This document shows positions 35,909-48,400 of a DNA stretch of 64,000 nucleotides, piece by piece (position 1 is the first letter of the stretch; every line of letters begins with the position of its first letter). The notes below the pieces were generated by a model. The model was not told the DNA's origin. It saw only the letters and a program-made list of their open reading frames with translations, and made no database searches. This DNA comes from Piper betle. Its lineage: Eukaryota; Streptophyta; Magnoliopsida; Piperales; Piperaceae. A program made the position numbers and the translations under genes. The stretch covers positions 1-64,000 of the forward strand of contig JAURVB010001790.1 in assembly GCA_033002965.1 (NCBI GenBank). Direction: 5' to 3'.

Positions 35909-37805
35909 ATGCGGGCACCATCGCTTCTCACTCAATGCCTGCCTGGTCTTTTGCCCCAAGCCCACAACTTATCTGCTCTTGCTGAGAAAGATCTGCAGCT
36001 CTCTTCCCCTGCCGTGGAGATTGTCCCTTCCAAGGTGCGAATTTGGACAACAAAGCTGTGATTGCATTGAAATGCTTGATCTGTTTTGCCTGTAGAACTG
36101 AGATTGAAGTTTCCCTCCCATAATTGTTTTCACTAAGTTGCCTTGTGTGCTTTTGGATAGAATGTACACCCTTACCGATATGCTGGAGAAAACATTGACC
36201 TGCATGGGCTTAACATTTTCAAGGTATCTTGTTTATCTGCTTTATGAGTTTAGTGGTTTCATATGCAGATTTGGATTCTTGAACAAATGGGTTTTACTAT
36301 TTTGTTGTTATTGATCCTAATGTTACTTGTCGAGGAACACTATACACTCAAGTTCGATTGATATTAATAGCATCTACACTACTCGAAATTGACTTTTTTG
36401 TTGTTGCATACTGTTGTATATTAGGGAAAGATAAGTGTGGCTGATATGATTGGGTTGTCGAATCATGATATGTTATCTTCAAAGCCAGAAGGTGAGATGA
36501 TTGTGGAGAATTCAGACTCTTTCTATGAATTATGAAGTCAACGAATAGGCAAATGCTGACTGAAACAAGTGCATAATTTTTCTTCAGTGTGTACAAAATT
36601 TTGGGATAGCTCCATTGATCTTGTGAATGTCCTCAAACTGGAGATACGAGACGGGCAGCTAAGTTTTAGGGGCAAGCGTATATTAGAGGTAATACAAGTG
36701 ATATTTCTTAAGTTTAAAATAATAATGTTGGCATTTTGTCTATAGGTAGAAAACTATAGAATACAAGTGTTATCCTGTAGAATTGCTTTTATTGGCAACG
36801 TAAAGAATGAATACTGTTTGCCCCTTTTCCCATGACTAATCTTTTCTTTTTTCCATTTTCAAGCTAAGCTGCAACTACGGACTCCCTGGAACATTTGCTT
36901 GTTTGAAGGTATGTTCTATTTATCGATGTCTGCTAACTTCTTGTCAACTCCTATCTTATTGTTCATTAGTCCAGCTGGGTGCATGTGATAATTTTCATCA
37001 TATTGGGCCCGAAATAGCACTGCTGTAATTTTTTTTCTATAACTCTTTATATCTCTATCTATTCAGGGTGCTTCTGTAGTCCATTTTCAAGACTTAAATG
37101 CTGAAACTCTGAGGTGCTCCACAATACCCAATGTTTTGGCCAATCTTGAGCAGGCTCGAGACAGACAAAGCAGACAGCCTGAAAGTCCTCTCACACCGTC
37201 GAGGCAATCATTGTCCCCCGATGTTCATTTCTTTGCTGGTGATTGGGAGGAGCTTCACACTGTTTTATCAGTCGTGAGGAAAGATGGTTTTGAGACGCTG
37301 ACTCCTGCGATGATGAGTCTTAGCTTTTCTGAAGAAGATTTCAACGACAATTGCAGTAGTCTGGATGGAAGTGTCACTGGCCATGATTCTTCTAGGCGCT
37401 CTAGGAAGCTGTCTGGGAGCCGTGCTTGGGAGAGAGCGACTGAAGTGGACTCTGATGAAGGTGGCTATGACGTGATCCTAATGACTGATATCCCTTACTC
37501 ATTAAACACTTTCAAGAAGCTCTATGCTCTCATAAAAAAGGTATGTGATTCATACTGTTTGGTTGATTTTTTGTTATCATACACGTCCTATGTGTCAATG
37601 AGTAATGTCTCCGACTCTGGGCATTTCTTTCCAGTGCTTGCGGCCACCTTATGGGATAATGTACTTAGCTACAAAGAAAAATCTAGTTGGTTTTAATGGT
37701 GGAGCAAGACAGCTCAGAGCTTTGGTGGATGAGGAGGGAATTTTTGGTGTCCATATGGTCACTGAGATAAATGACAGAGAAGTTTGGAAGTTCTTCTTCA
37801 AGTAA
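35909..37805 (+). CDS. Histidine protein methyltransferase 1 homologue (METTL18/HPM1-like)
   Basis: The family is a SAM-dependent methyltransferase that in yeast and human methylates a histidine of ribosomal protein uL3 (RPL3). I model seven exons: 35909-36034, 36161-36223, 36425-36491, 36588-36688, 36864-36908, 37067-37540 and 37635-37805, giving 348 residues in phase throughout. Recognisable blocks are FWDSSIDLVNVLK, motif I (ILELSCNYGLPG, residues 117-128), the HFQDLNAETL acidic motif, IPNVLANL, FFAGDWEEL, YDVILMTDIPYS, and the terminal FGVHMV...REVWKFFFK. A Ser-rich insert of about 60 residues separates the catalytic blocks, as in other plant members. The unusual point is motif I, where the usual ELGCGYGLPG reads ELSCNYGLPG, so two of the glycines that cradle SAM are lost. 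All splice sites and the frame are otherwise intact. It may be a weakened enzyme or one of several copies. Confidence 0.92.
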
Positions 37806-39317
37806 AGGGTTTGTCAATGACCCACAAAAACACAAAGATGGAAAATAAGTTAGTATATTATTTCATTCAGTTGTGTAAATCACTTTAGTGTTTTTTTTTC
37901 TTTGTTTTGCTGCTTTTGGTATTAAAGCTTGGAGTTGGCAGACCAGCCAGTCGCCGCATTTGGTAGCAAGAAATACTGTAAATTGCATTCTTCCATTTCA
38001 TAAAACATGGCCTATAATTTGTTTGAAGTGCAGAACGAGAATAAGGTCATTCAATTGTTTTGGCTTTTCATTTTTGCTCGAAATCAATAGCAGGATGATT
38101 TTTTTCTTAAATGTCATAACATTAGGAAGAACATAATTAACTGTTGAAAAAATTTTACAGAGCCCATGGAGATGCCAGCATGACCGTAGGTGATGAGGAT
38201 CATCAACGGTCAAACCTGCTGGCATCAGGCGTATACAAGTCCTGCTCTTAAGTGTTGTGGTGATTGCAGTGCACCTGGGTAAAAAGAAGACTGTCTTTTT
38301 TTTTAACTTGTGAAAAAAATATAAGAGGGTTATATGCGTTAAATTGAGATCAAGATAGTGGAACGTCTCAAATGAGATTAAAAAGCAGATGGCGCATAGG
38401 CTTCAACTAAGAATGTTAGAAAGGTTGGTAAAGATTGATTCGTAAACTCTGTAGTTTGGTATATTCAGAAGTTTATTCAGAAGGTAACGCATTTTAGAAT
38501 TTTTTTCTCTACTTTGTGAAGTTACATTACTGTTCATCATTTCATAGAACTTTGGGATGGAAGTTGACAAAAATGTTGAATCATCATCGTTCATCATCAT
38601 TAAATTTTGTATGTAATGCAGTGCACCTACTAATTTTTAATATTTATGACTATTTTTTTAGAGTAAAAATCACTTAACACCTCTTTCTTTAATCCAAAAT
38701 ATCCCTTGGACCTTGCTAATTTTTAAGGGTCCAAAGTAAAATTCACTTGTTACTATTCAACGAACAGGAAATCTCTCATTTTATGGAAGTGATTTCATAA
38801 TCTTTCATTAATTTATCAATAAGCTCACAGTATATGAAATGTCTGGTTGCGCAACACATTGCGTGGTTGTTTCTTGTATCACTTCCGCTTTTCGATGTGC
38901 CCAAACTTCAAATAACGTATTGACAGTAAATAATAATGTGAATAAACAATATTCTTACTCTAAGTTTTTTTTGTTCTGGCAGCCCTTTCCATTTTTTTCC
39001 CAGATATCATCTTTGCTCTTCGGGCAATGACGCAGCCAGGGAGCTTACTCTCACTAAAGTTGTATATGCGTTATAATGCTGATAACCTTCATGAAATATC
39101 AATACTATCTGTCCCATATACATTTTTTCCCAAGTATTATTCCTATGTCCGATACCACACTCACTGAAGCCAATATGCAGAAATATTGCAGTGTCACTGT
39201 GCTAGAGCTACATCCAGAGGCATCACTGCTTCCCTTTTCTTCTCATTTTCCACACAAAAAGACAGAGACCAAACACATCAAAACTCTGAATTCCCTCCTT
39301 TTCATTATAATAGAGCT
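37806..39317. other. Intergenic after METTL18
   Basis: Contains the METTL18 3'UTR (through about 38250) and AT-rich DNA. I saw no coding signal or element ends. Confidence 0.45.
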
Positions 39318-39497
39318 ATGGTAGCTGTCCGTACCCTCCCTCTTTCAGTCATAACCATCCCTCCCCGCCTCCCAACTTTCGACACAATCCCGAGGCGGCG
39401 CTCGCTGACAGGTCACCTCTCGCCTTCCACGTCAGGGAGGGCACCTTCGGCGTACGCCAGCATATTCGCGCCGTATTTCTATTTTCATGCATGGTAG
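39318..39497 (+). other. Small open frame with transit-peptide-like composition
   Basis: An ATG (39318) opens 59 codons rich in Ser, Thr, Pro and Arg (MVAVRTLPLSVITIPPRLPT at the start) with no acidic residue except one Asp, ending TAG. The composition recalls a plastid transit peptide. A CATTATAATAG word sits only about 14 bases before the ATG, so transcription from it would hardly include this start. It may be a decayed first exon, an upstream open frame of the next gene, or chance. Confidence 0.2.
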
Positions 39498-39741
39498 TAA
39501 CGTACGTGCCATTTCGTGTTTAAAGGTTTGAAGAGAGGCGCCATTCATGGTAATGGAGGTGGTGATCGCCTGACCGCAATCTCTGCGCTTTTTGATTCAT
39601 TTGCGGACATGGAGCAAGCCCATCATTCATGCTTGGTGCTTGGCAGGTGTTCGAGGTGATAAAGGTGCTTGCTTTTGGTTGGTTTGTTTGCTGGGTCGAC
39701 GTCTTGAGCGGATGAGTAGGAAAGGATTGGTGGTGCTTGGG

Positions 39742-42687
39742 ATGGAGTCCGACGACGTTGTGCTGCCGGCGGAGGACACTCTTCTTGCTCTTATCGACCA
39801 CCTTGTGCTCCCTCTGTCGCCGCTCAAGCCGTCTCCTTCGGATGCCCCCACGCCTGACGAACACAGAGCTGTTGCTGTGCAGGTTTTGTTTTCTTTTTTC
39901 ATTTTTGTTTTGGAATAAGACTTTTGTTGGATGGTTGCTGTCATTGATGCTGTTTTTTGTATTCGTGCGGCGTTTTCTATTCTGGGTACGTAGATGAGAT
40001 TGTAGGTTTTCATGGGGGGGTGATATGTTGTCTTATTCTGATTTTGAAGGGGAAGGGTTGGAAAGTGAACTTGTTGAAAAATTGAATAGTTTTTTTTTTG
40101 TTCTTTTGTTTGTCTACCTTACGGTGATTTCTGAAGTAAATTTTTTTTTGTTGCCCAAAAAGTAATTTTTATAGTTTTTTTTCGTATGTGATGGTCTGAT
40201 GGACTGCAAGTTTTTCTTTTTGTGTGAGTGTGTGTGCTTTTTTATTACTTTTAAATTTTTTCCAATTGTATTTTTGAAGGTATAAATGATACTCAAGGTG
40301 GTCAAGAAGCAAAGTGATAACAGATTTGCATATATGGTCAGCATTCATATTTTGTCTTAAGACTGAATGTTATCCTCTTTTGAATAGCAGAAATGCATAT
40401 GAATGTGCATGTTACGCAGTAAATTGTTCAAAGCATATTATCTAGCCTATGCCCTTGATTTATTTGGTAACTTTACATCAATGCTCTTTGTTTTACTCAA
40501 AAGTAACGAAAGACTAATTACATGAATTTTTTTTTTTGAAAAAAAAATCTGTTGCTGTCTGTAGCTACATGCTGTGGTGTTGCTTTACAATTACTACATC
40601 AAGAAAAGGCACCCAACACTGGAATTTCTCACTTTCGACTTGTTTTGCCAAATGGCTGTTATTGTCAAGCGAAGTTTGATGATTCATATGACACATATAA
40701 GCCAGCCCCATCAGGAGGAAGGTATGTTGAATAGAAAGCTGTCTGCCACTGAAAAAGCTGTTATGGAAGCCTGCAATATTTGCAAAGGATTGGATCCCTC
40801 TAGAGCTGTCGGATGGCCAATATGTAAAGTTGCTGTTTTCTTGGTTAATTCAACGAAGGACAAATGTATGGTGAAGTTTTCTTTAGTGATTCAGGGAGTG
40901 TGGTCACTCATTGTTAAGGATCTTGTTGCACCCTTACATACAAAGGAACTTTCAGGAAATTCAATGCTTCGGCAAGTTGCATTTTCTATTGTCAAAGACA
41001 AAGCAGGTAATTTTGTTTTCAGATGATTATAAGTGTGAAATTTCAAAGGAGTTTTGTATCTTGTTGTTTGGCCACTTGGTCTTCATGACTTGTTCTTTTG
41101 GAAGGAATTGATCAGACTAGTCTGAAAATTTTGGTGACTCACCGGGTGTATTCATTGAGTAGATGAAAGTCCACAACTCAGTTCTACATTGTGCACTTGC
41201 CGAAGCCAAGACTGATAACTTTATCGGCATTGACTACCTTATTTCCTGGTAAATCTCATTGCCAGAATAGTTGCCTTTTCAGAATCAAGTTTTCACTATC
41301 AAAAGGAGTTCTTAGTGGTTACTCACTGTTGTGGTTGTGCAGTCTGGAAGGCCCTCTTGTCACAAAGGAAGAAAATCCATTTGAAGCGAGATCGGTTGTT
41401 GACAATTTCACTTGTTACCTTATTGTAGCATAATATCAACTTGGTTTGGAAGGTAATCTAGTTCTTGTTTTACAAATTGCCCAGCAGTGTTCTATCATCA
41501 CGTGAATTCTTCTTACCACAATCAGTCCATAGATGGTTTTTCTTATAGTTTGTATTTCCATTCCAGGAGAAATGATCCTGTTGATCCAGAATTTCTACTT
41601 GATGAGGAACTGGAAATGAGCTGGGATGATGTTAGTTTTTGTAATGAAGTCAAAACTGTCAGATTGCAAACCAGGCATGTCAAACCCTGCTTAAATGGAC
41701 ACTGCCAACTGCAAAAAGAAGATTGACCATGTATATGACGTCGAGAAACTACATATGACTTCACCAGCCAGCAAGCAGCAAGTTGGTGATGATGGGTTAA
41801 CACGAAGCCGTTCAAATATTTGCTCGGAAAAGAGAAGTCAAGGCCATGTTGAGTAGTGCCATTGTTGAATCAACTAGTACAGTGTTGAAACATAAACATT
41901 ACGGCTTTATCGTATAGCATAATAGTTAATGTCTTTCATTTCTCATACTTGTTATATACAGTGCTGAAATTCTTAAATTGGTATTCAGTGATGCCCATAA
42001 AAGTTTAGCATAGGGCTTTAATGCATTTAGCTTTGAAGAGAAACAAATATCTCCGTGCGGGGCGAATGAACGTTTTGAACAATTTAAAGAGGTGATAGAT
42101 TCAAAATGAAATTATTTTCTACAAACAGCTTTGCAAGTTCTTCGTGAACGACAGGATATACTCGTAAGATAACCATTCTTCGTATTTTGTGACATGATAA
42201 AAAATGGTTGTCTATCAGTCCTAAAAAAATTGGTTTCTTCTTATATCGTCAAGAGCAGCAGCATCTGGAAGAGATAGTTGGAGAAGTTGAGAAGAGTCTC
42301 CTAAATAACTCATATGGTATGATTTAGCTTGTATACATTATTCAGTCTGGAATCTTCATCACTCTTACACAATATGGTTTCATTAGTTCGTTTGTCTGTT
42401 TCAAATTCTTAATCCCTCTTCTAGTATAGTTTCTTCATTAATGGAGATGTATCATTGTTATTTTGCTTAGTGGGGTTGTTTACTGTTTATCATATTAAAA
42501 ACAGATTATACAACTTATTTCACGCATATACAATACGGTCGTTTGTAGGAGAAAGTGAAGCATGGCTGAAAGTGTTGCTAATATATGAAGCCGTCAGAGT
42601 TGCATATGGGAAACGTTTATCTGATTCATGCACAGATCCTGACGAAAGATGTCTGTCACTGGTTGTGAAGAGAAAGAGGGACATTTG
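39742..42687 (+). pseudogene. Gene of unknown function, probably decaying (in-frame stop)
   Basis: Clear coding exons are 39742-39882 (MESDDVVLPAEDTLLALIDH..., an in-frame ATG also lies at 39712) and 40565-41006 (LHAVVLLYNYYIKKRHP, then FDLFCQMAVIVKRSL, ATEKAVMEACNICKGLD, VIQGVWSLIVKDL). The splice phase then leads into 41105 onward (GIDQTSLKILVTHRVYSLSR), where TGA at 41164-41166 stops the frame although downstream residues continue to look coding. Later likely exons include 41340-41430 (SLEGPLVTKEENPFEAR), 42120-42165 (ALQVLRERQDIL), 42255-42317 and 42549-42687 ending VVKRKRDI. The pattern matches a plant family of unknown function that I know only as uncharacterised proteins with an alpha-helical N-terminus. 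Either this copy is a pseudogene or the third exon ends earlier and skips the TGA. Confidence 0.5.
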
Positions 42688-45349
42688 AGGCATATTTTAA
42701 TTCACAATGTATGTGCAACTGTGTGAGAACTAAGAAGTGTTGTATGATTGGTCTCATGTGCTGCATTTTTTTTTCATGCAAACAAAGGTTGTCCCAGTCC
42801 ATTTTGCTCATCACTCGTTGGTAATTGTCTGCCATAGCAAGCAGCAGAGTGCGTGTGTGATAAACTTGAGGTAAGCAAATTGATAAGAACGGGCACATTT
42901 GGTTTCTGTGTTTCCACTTTCTTTCTTGTTTGCATAGCTTCAATGAAGAATTTTTTAAGGTTTCCGAGAAGTTATGGATGAATTTCAGTTTACCACTTTC
43001 CATGTTTTTATATATATGAACCAAGAAGGATAGAGTTTTGGATGCTAAGAATTATTTTAGTTGCACATTTTTCGCTCATCATAGCATGAAAGGTGTAGTT
43101 GCTTTTATTTAAAAATATGCTTGTTTGCTAGAATGTAGTTCTACATCCTTGGAGCTTTTCTAGGAGTCTGATCTAATTTTTAGTTTTACTGTTATCTGAG
43201 TGAAGATTTTCTTGCAATTTTTTTCAAGTTGTACACAGAATAACGCTGGTCACTCATTGTCTCTACAGGATTTTTGGCTGTGTTCAAGCTTGAAATCTGA
43301 ATCGAAGTATTCTGAAACGAAAAGTAGCCGGATTTTGATTTACAAACAATCATGGTAGGTTTGCCTTGGCTTTTGTTGCTTAGGTTTATGTAAAGTGGAC
43401 GTATAGTGGTGATGCCAAAATAGTTTGTCAAGTTAAACAGACAATGACTGTTAATTGGTGTTGGGTACTTAATCTTCTTACAGATCTGCTGCTCTCTCTT
43501 GGTGAATTTTTTGGTAACTGAATACATATGTTTCCACGGTTCAGAAGCAAATTAGGAGCACTTTGAAGTTAAAAATCGATTCACATTTCGTTGTTTCTCC
43601 AGTACATATAGGCTGCATGCGACGGTTTTCTATAGTTTCACCATTCATGACAATCATATTGGACAAAAAAATTCACCTCATTTCTAGTACCATTTTCCCC
43701 ATATATGATGATCTTACAAAAAAATCTCATTTTGATGATTTTACAACCAACAAAGTAGAACAGGATGGACCCAGAAAGGCTATTGCGTAGGCAAAGTTTC
43801 TCATGTATCTCCAATGATTTGCCCATGTCTGAATTTTTAATACAGCTGCCCATAAAATGTATCCAAATATTCATTTACCTTTCCTATTTATCGTGTTCCC
43901 AACCCTTCATGGGCAAAGGAAGAAACTACCTTCCCAATGAAACGGAGAAACCCCAAGGAAAAAACCCATTCATCCACAGTCTAGTTAGCTTAACTGTAGC
44001 ACCATGTATTTATCTAGATGCAAGCATAAGAACATCCAAAAAAATGTTTGTCTGCCATTTTATAAATAAATAAGTATATATATATATATATAAGTTTTCA
44101 CGAGCGGTGCTCAACGAAACCCCTCTGTGGCCACTTAAATCTTGGCCGTCCAATTATTAGATGTCCTAGATTAAGAAGGGTAAAACATCCCCCAAGAGGA
44201 AACCCGGTCACCTCGGTAGCTAGCTCTGCTTTGACGCCGGTGCCAATGCCGATGCTGACGACGAAGACGACACTGATGCCGACACCCATACTGACAATCA
44301 AGCAACTAATCTGGTGGGAATTCCATGCTCGACACCGATCCAATTCCTTTTAGAATTCGGCTCATTGGTCCTTTCATGCTATCGAACTCTGGCTGACGAC
44401 AGTGACAATGATTACCGCGAGCTCATCTCCATCCTCGCCCTTGCCATCTTCCCCTATTGTCGGGCTCTTGTTCCTTCTCAAAGTTCCTATTTTTCTTTGT
44501 CTTCCGGTTCACCTCTTCTCCATCTCTCATCAAAAGAAGCAAAATTTGCAGTGTTTTTGTTTTCCTTGGCCGTGACTCAAGGAGTGGTTATTTTTTCCTA
44601 ACTTTTCATGTTTTTTTTTTATTTTGAATTTGATTTGTAGTATGTGTATTTTAAAGAATATGTTGTGAATATGTTCTTTTCCTTGTTAATTTGATGTAAT
44701 ATGAGATGTTTGGTCACTTCACTATTTTAATATATTTGTGCATGAAATTACAGGTGAGATTTATTTTAAGTTTTTGGTCACTTCACTATTCCAACTTTTC
44801 GGCATATGAAATTTTTGTTAGATTCTCTATACAATTAAGATATATGCCCCAACACTTAGGATATTCTATCATATTTTTTAAATTTATTTACAGTAAGAAA
44901 CTATAAAGAGAAGGTAAATGTTACAGGATTCACACAAAAAACCAGCGGTCAGGGCAACAACAAATTTGTGTGTATATATATATATACACACACACTACAA
45001 TTGGGCATTTGGGCATTTTCAAGAACCGAGATGTCTAGGCTTGATAGAATGCTTTGTTCCAGGAAGTTCCACTCATGGTTTGAAGGGTCCGATAGTTCCA
45101 ATGTTATGGTCAGTTAAAGAGAAGTTTTTAGTCTCACAAAGAAAACGCAGTAGATTGCACATAAAACTATTCCAATAAGCAGCGACGCATACAAATTGAA
45201 ACGCAAGATCCCAGAAACCTAAGGAGGAAATGAACTAAAAAAGGCTTCACATAGTTGTTCCATTATCAGCATACATAACATCCATAAAAGCGCATAAAAT
45301 GTTCCTGAGTACTAGAAATTTCAGACCAAGTAACAGAGGACCACCTTGT
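42688..45349. other. Gene-free region between the unknown gene and SF3B1
   Basis: No coding sequence could be supported. There are two TA tracts: (TA)n at 44074-44092, and at 44967-44995 a self-complementary TGTGTG(TA)nCACACAC run. Around 44100-44600 the sequence is more balanced and resembles a gene fragment (open plus-strand frame 44314-44601), without a recognisable family. The part right of about 45180 is likely SF3B1 3'UTR or its downstream flank. Confidence 0.45.
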
Positions 45350-45458
45350 ATGGTATTACGCTAGTGTGCCACTTCTGAAACATCAGACAACATGATAAAT
45401 GTTGTCTCCCTCCACTTCTGAAACATCAGACAACATGGTATTACGCTAGTGTTCCACT
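45350..45458. repeat. Local duplications in the SF3B1 3'UTR
   Basis: ATGGTATTACGCTAGTG occurs at about 45350 and again at about 45435. CCACTTCTGAAACATCAGAC occurs at about 45369 and again at about 45412. Between them, ATAAATGTTGTCTCCCTC resembles ATAAACGTTGTCTCCCTC of the coding end (about 45504). The 3'UTR thus appears to have grown by short duplications, one of them copied from the last codons. Confidence 0.85.
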
Positions 45459-45473
45459 CATGATAGATGCATT

Positions 45474-48400
45474 TTAGACAAACATAACCAGCTCCGGCCT
45501 GCTATAAACGTTGTCTCCCTCATCCTCCAATACAGGATAAGCAGCAACAAGAGCATCCTGTGATCCAATGTACAATGAATTGTAGATCTTCCAGTAAACC
45601 TCCCTCACTTTTCTTGCCGGATGGAACAGACCCTGCAGACAGTAATTAAGAATTGCAGCAGCACCCAATGCCACCCTCATCCCTTCTATAGCCTCCATTA
45701 CAGCATTGATAACGTGTGGTGAAGTCTCAAAAATGTTTGGCCACACAAGGTTCATCAAATGGACCAGTGCGTCTTCACAACCTAGACCTGCAACTCCCAA
45801 GGCCATGTGCTTCACCGCTGATGCAGCAGTCTGCCTGTGAACTAAATCTCGATCCATCAGGGCATCCTCAAGCAGTGGCGTCACTGCATATATGTAGTCC
45901 TTCCCCATCTCTCCTATGTATTCAAACAGAAAAGAAAGGGATTTTAAAACACCATTCTGCACGTTCAGCTCAGGTACCCTATACTCGTTCATCAAAGCTG
46001 GTAGGACTGTGAAGGGCGAACAAGTTTCCGCAACAATGGCAATAGCTACAGTTGTGCATACTCGATTTTGACGCTCCTGTACCTTAAGGTTGTTCAGCAG
46101 TGTTGCCAAAACATCTTGGGGTCCAATTGCTTTGGCAATATAACCAAATGTGTTCACAGTTGCTCGTCGAATGCCCTTCTTGTGTGCTTTTAACATTTCC
46201 AAAAGCTCAAAACATATCCTCATCCATTCTCGAGCAGGAACAAACTCAGCTCCACGATCAGCAATTCTACCAACAAGATCAATACAATTCTCCTGCACTT
46301 TCTCATGTCTGTTCTTAAGGATGGGAGTCAAACGTGGGAGCAGATCCTTAATGGGTGGTGTCATTTTGGTCATACCAATAACATTCACAATAGCCTTTAA
46401 CGCACCCAAAATGGATCCTAGAACTTCAGGGTACTCCTCTCCCAAATATTCATACAACACAACACCCAAGTGGCCCATAAGCTGTTCTTCATAGCACTGC
46501 TTCATCAAAACAGCAACCCTGGATATAAGGTCTGCCGCTTGTTGCCTGACTTTTGCGCTTTTGTTGTTTAGTCGCCACTTTATGGTACCACAAATCTGAG
46601 GAAGATATGGTTTAACCCTTTGACCGAGAGCATTTACAACTGCACCAAACCCATTCAGCATTACATTAGCATCATCACTCGTCTGCTCTTGGAAAGCATA
46701 TAAAATACCATCAATAAGCAGTTCTTCCAATCGAGCATCAATATCTGAAGCTCCCAAGTTGGCAACAACCTTTTCAATTGTCTCCATTACCATCCTTCTG
46801 TATGGCTCACTTTCATCTTTAAGATCTTCAACTATTCTACCAACAATATCTGCGACTCCTACCTTGTTTGCTATTTCTACGGTAGTGTCAACAAGCTGCC
46901 TGTAGTTTCTGCGGTCCAAAGCCATTCTCCTCACCCAAAAGTGTCTAAAGAACTCTGGCAGTATGTCACTGCGAATATAGTCTGCTTCCACACCTTCTGT
47001 GCTGACACATTGCTTGACGACTTTTAAAACAATCTTCTTCATTTCTTCATCCGGGGACTGAAACTCACGAATCAATATAACCATGACTTCCTTTGTGTAA
47101 TAACTTGCATAAAGAGCATCCATAAGAGGGATGATAAAACCAATAGCTTTTAGGAAAGCTGCCAGCACCTTCCCACGATGAGATCTAATACCTTTCCACA
47201 AGGGCTTCAAGACAGAATCAAAGCTTTCTATCCCATAAGGTGCAGCCGCTTCAGCAAGAGCAGCAAGGGACAAAGCAGTAATTGTCCTCACTTTCTGGTT
47301 CTCATCACTCAATCCATGTTCAATAATTTCAACAAGAGATCTTAGGTGCGGCAGAACAGCACATCCCATCAAAATTGCTATCTGCTGCACAATCTTTATG
47401 CCTGTGTGCCTAGCTTGCCAAGATTTCTTGCTCTGACAAACGGCTTTCAAGAAAGGCAGGAGAGCAGGAATGCCCAAAGCAGAAGCGACCACACTGAAAG
47501 CCCTAGCAGTTGTATTCCGAACATACTCATCAATGTTGTCAATATCAGGTCTCATTGCAGCAATCATTGAGGCCAAACCAGCTGCCTTACTGAGGTTAGA
47601 TATAATTTCTCTTCCTTCAACCCGAGCATAATAATCTTCATCAATCAAAAGCGGCTCAATAACCACTAAAATTTTATGCACAAATGGTCGAACAAGCTCA
47701 TCCAGCTTATACAATACCCTGTCAATGACCTTAACAAGAAGATGGCGCTCCTGGTCTTCCAAAGTCGGTTGCATCAACAATGGCAAAATGCGGTTAAAAA
47801 GAGGACCCGCGCCAAATTCCCTGGCCTTATCAGTGAGTTGTCGTAGTGCCGTCTTTCTTTGAGGAGGAGTACCATTTTTCACCTTGAGCAATAACTTCAT
47901 TATCTTTCTCTCTTTCTGTTCTTCTGGTGATAGCTCTTCTTCATCTTCTTCATTCAAAAGAGCACCAAAATATTGGAGATCTTCAGGCTTCATAAATGGC
48001 AAACCTCCAGGCGCTTCTTTGGGAACATCAAACTGCTGACCACGATTCTCCTCCGGGATAGCATAGAGTGGTGTCCCCATAGGGGTTGGGGTTGCAAGTA
48101 GCTTCCTTGCTGGAGTTCTGATGGGAACATAATTGGATGGAGGTTCTAGGATCTTGTACCCCTCTTGCGGAAACATTGCATCAAGTTCTTCATCAGTCAA
48201 TGGCCTGTTCCTTTCCTCAATGTCCCTCTCCCATCTTAACAGGTTATATTGCTCAGGTGTCATAGCTCCACGAAGATTGACAGCTCCAGGTGTAGGGGTT
48301 GCAAGATCCATTCCACCAACTGGAGTTATACCAGGCGTGTAGGAAGCAGCAGGTGTGGCCCCTGGAAGTGGGGTGGCACTGCCCATGCTCAAAGGCGTCT

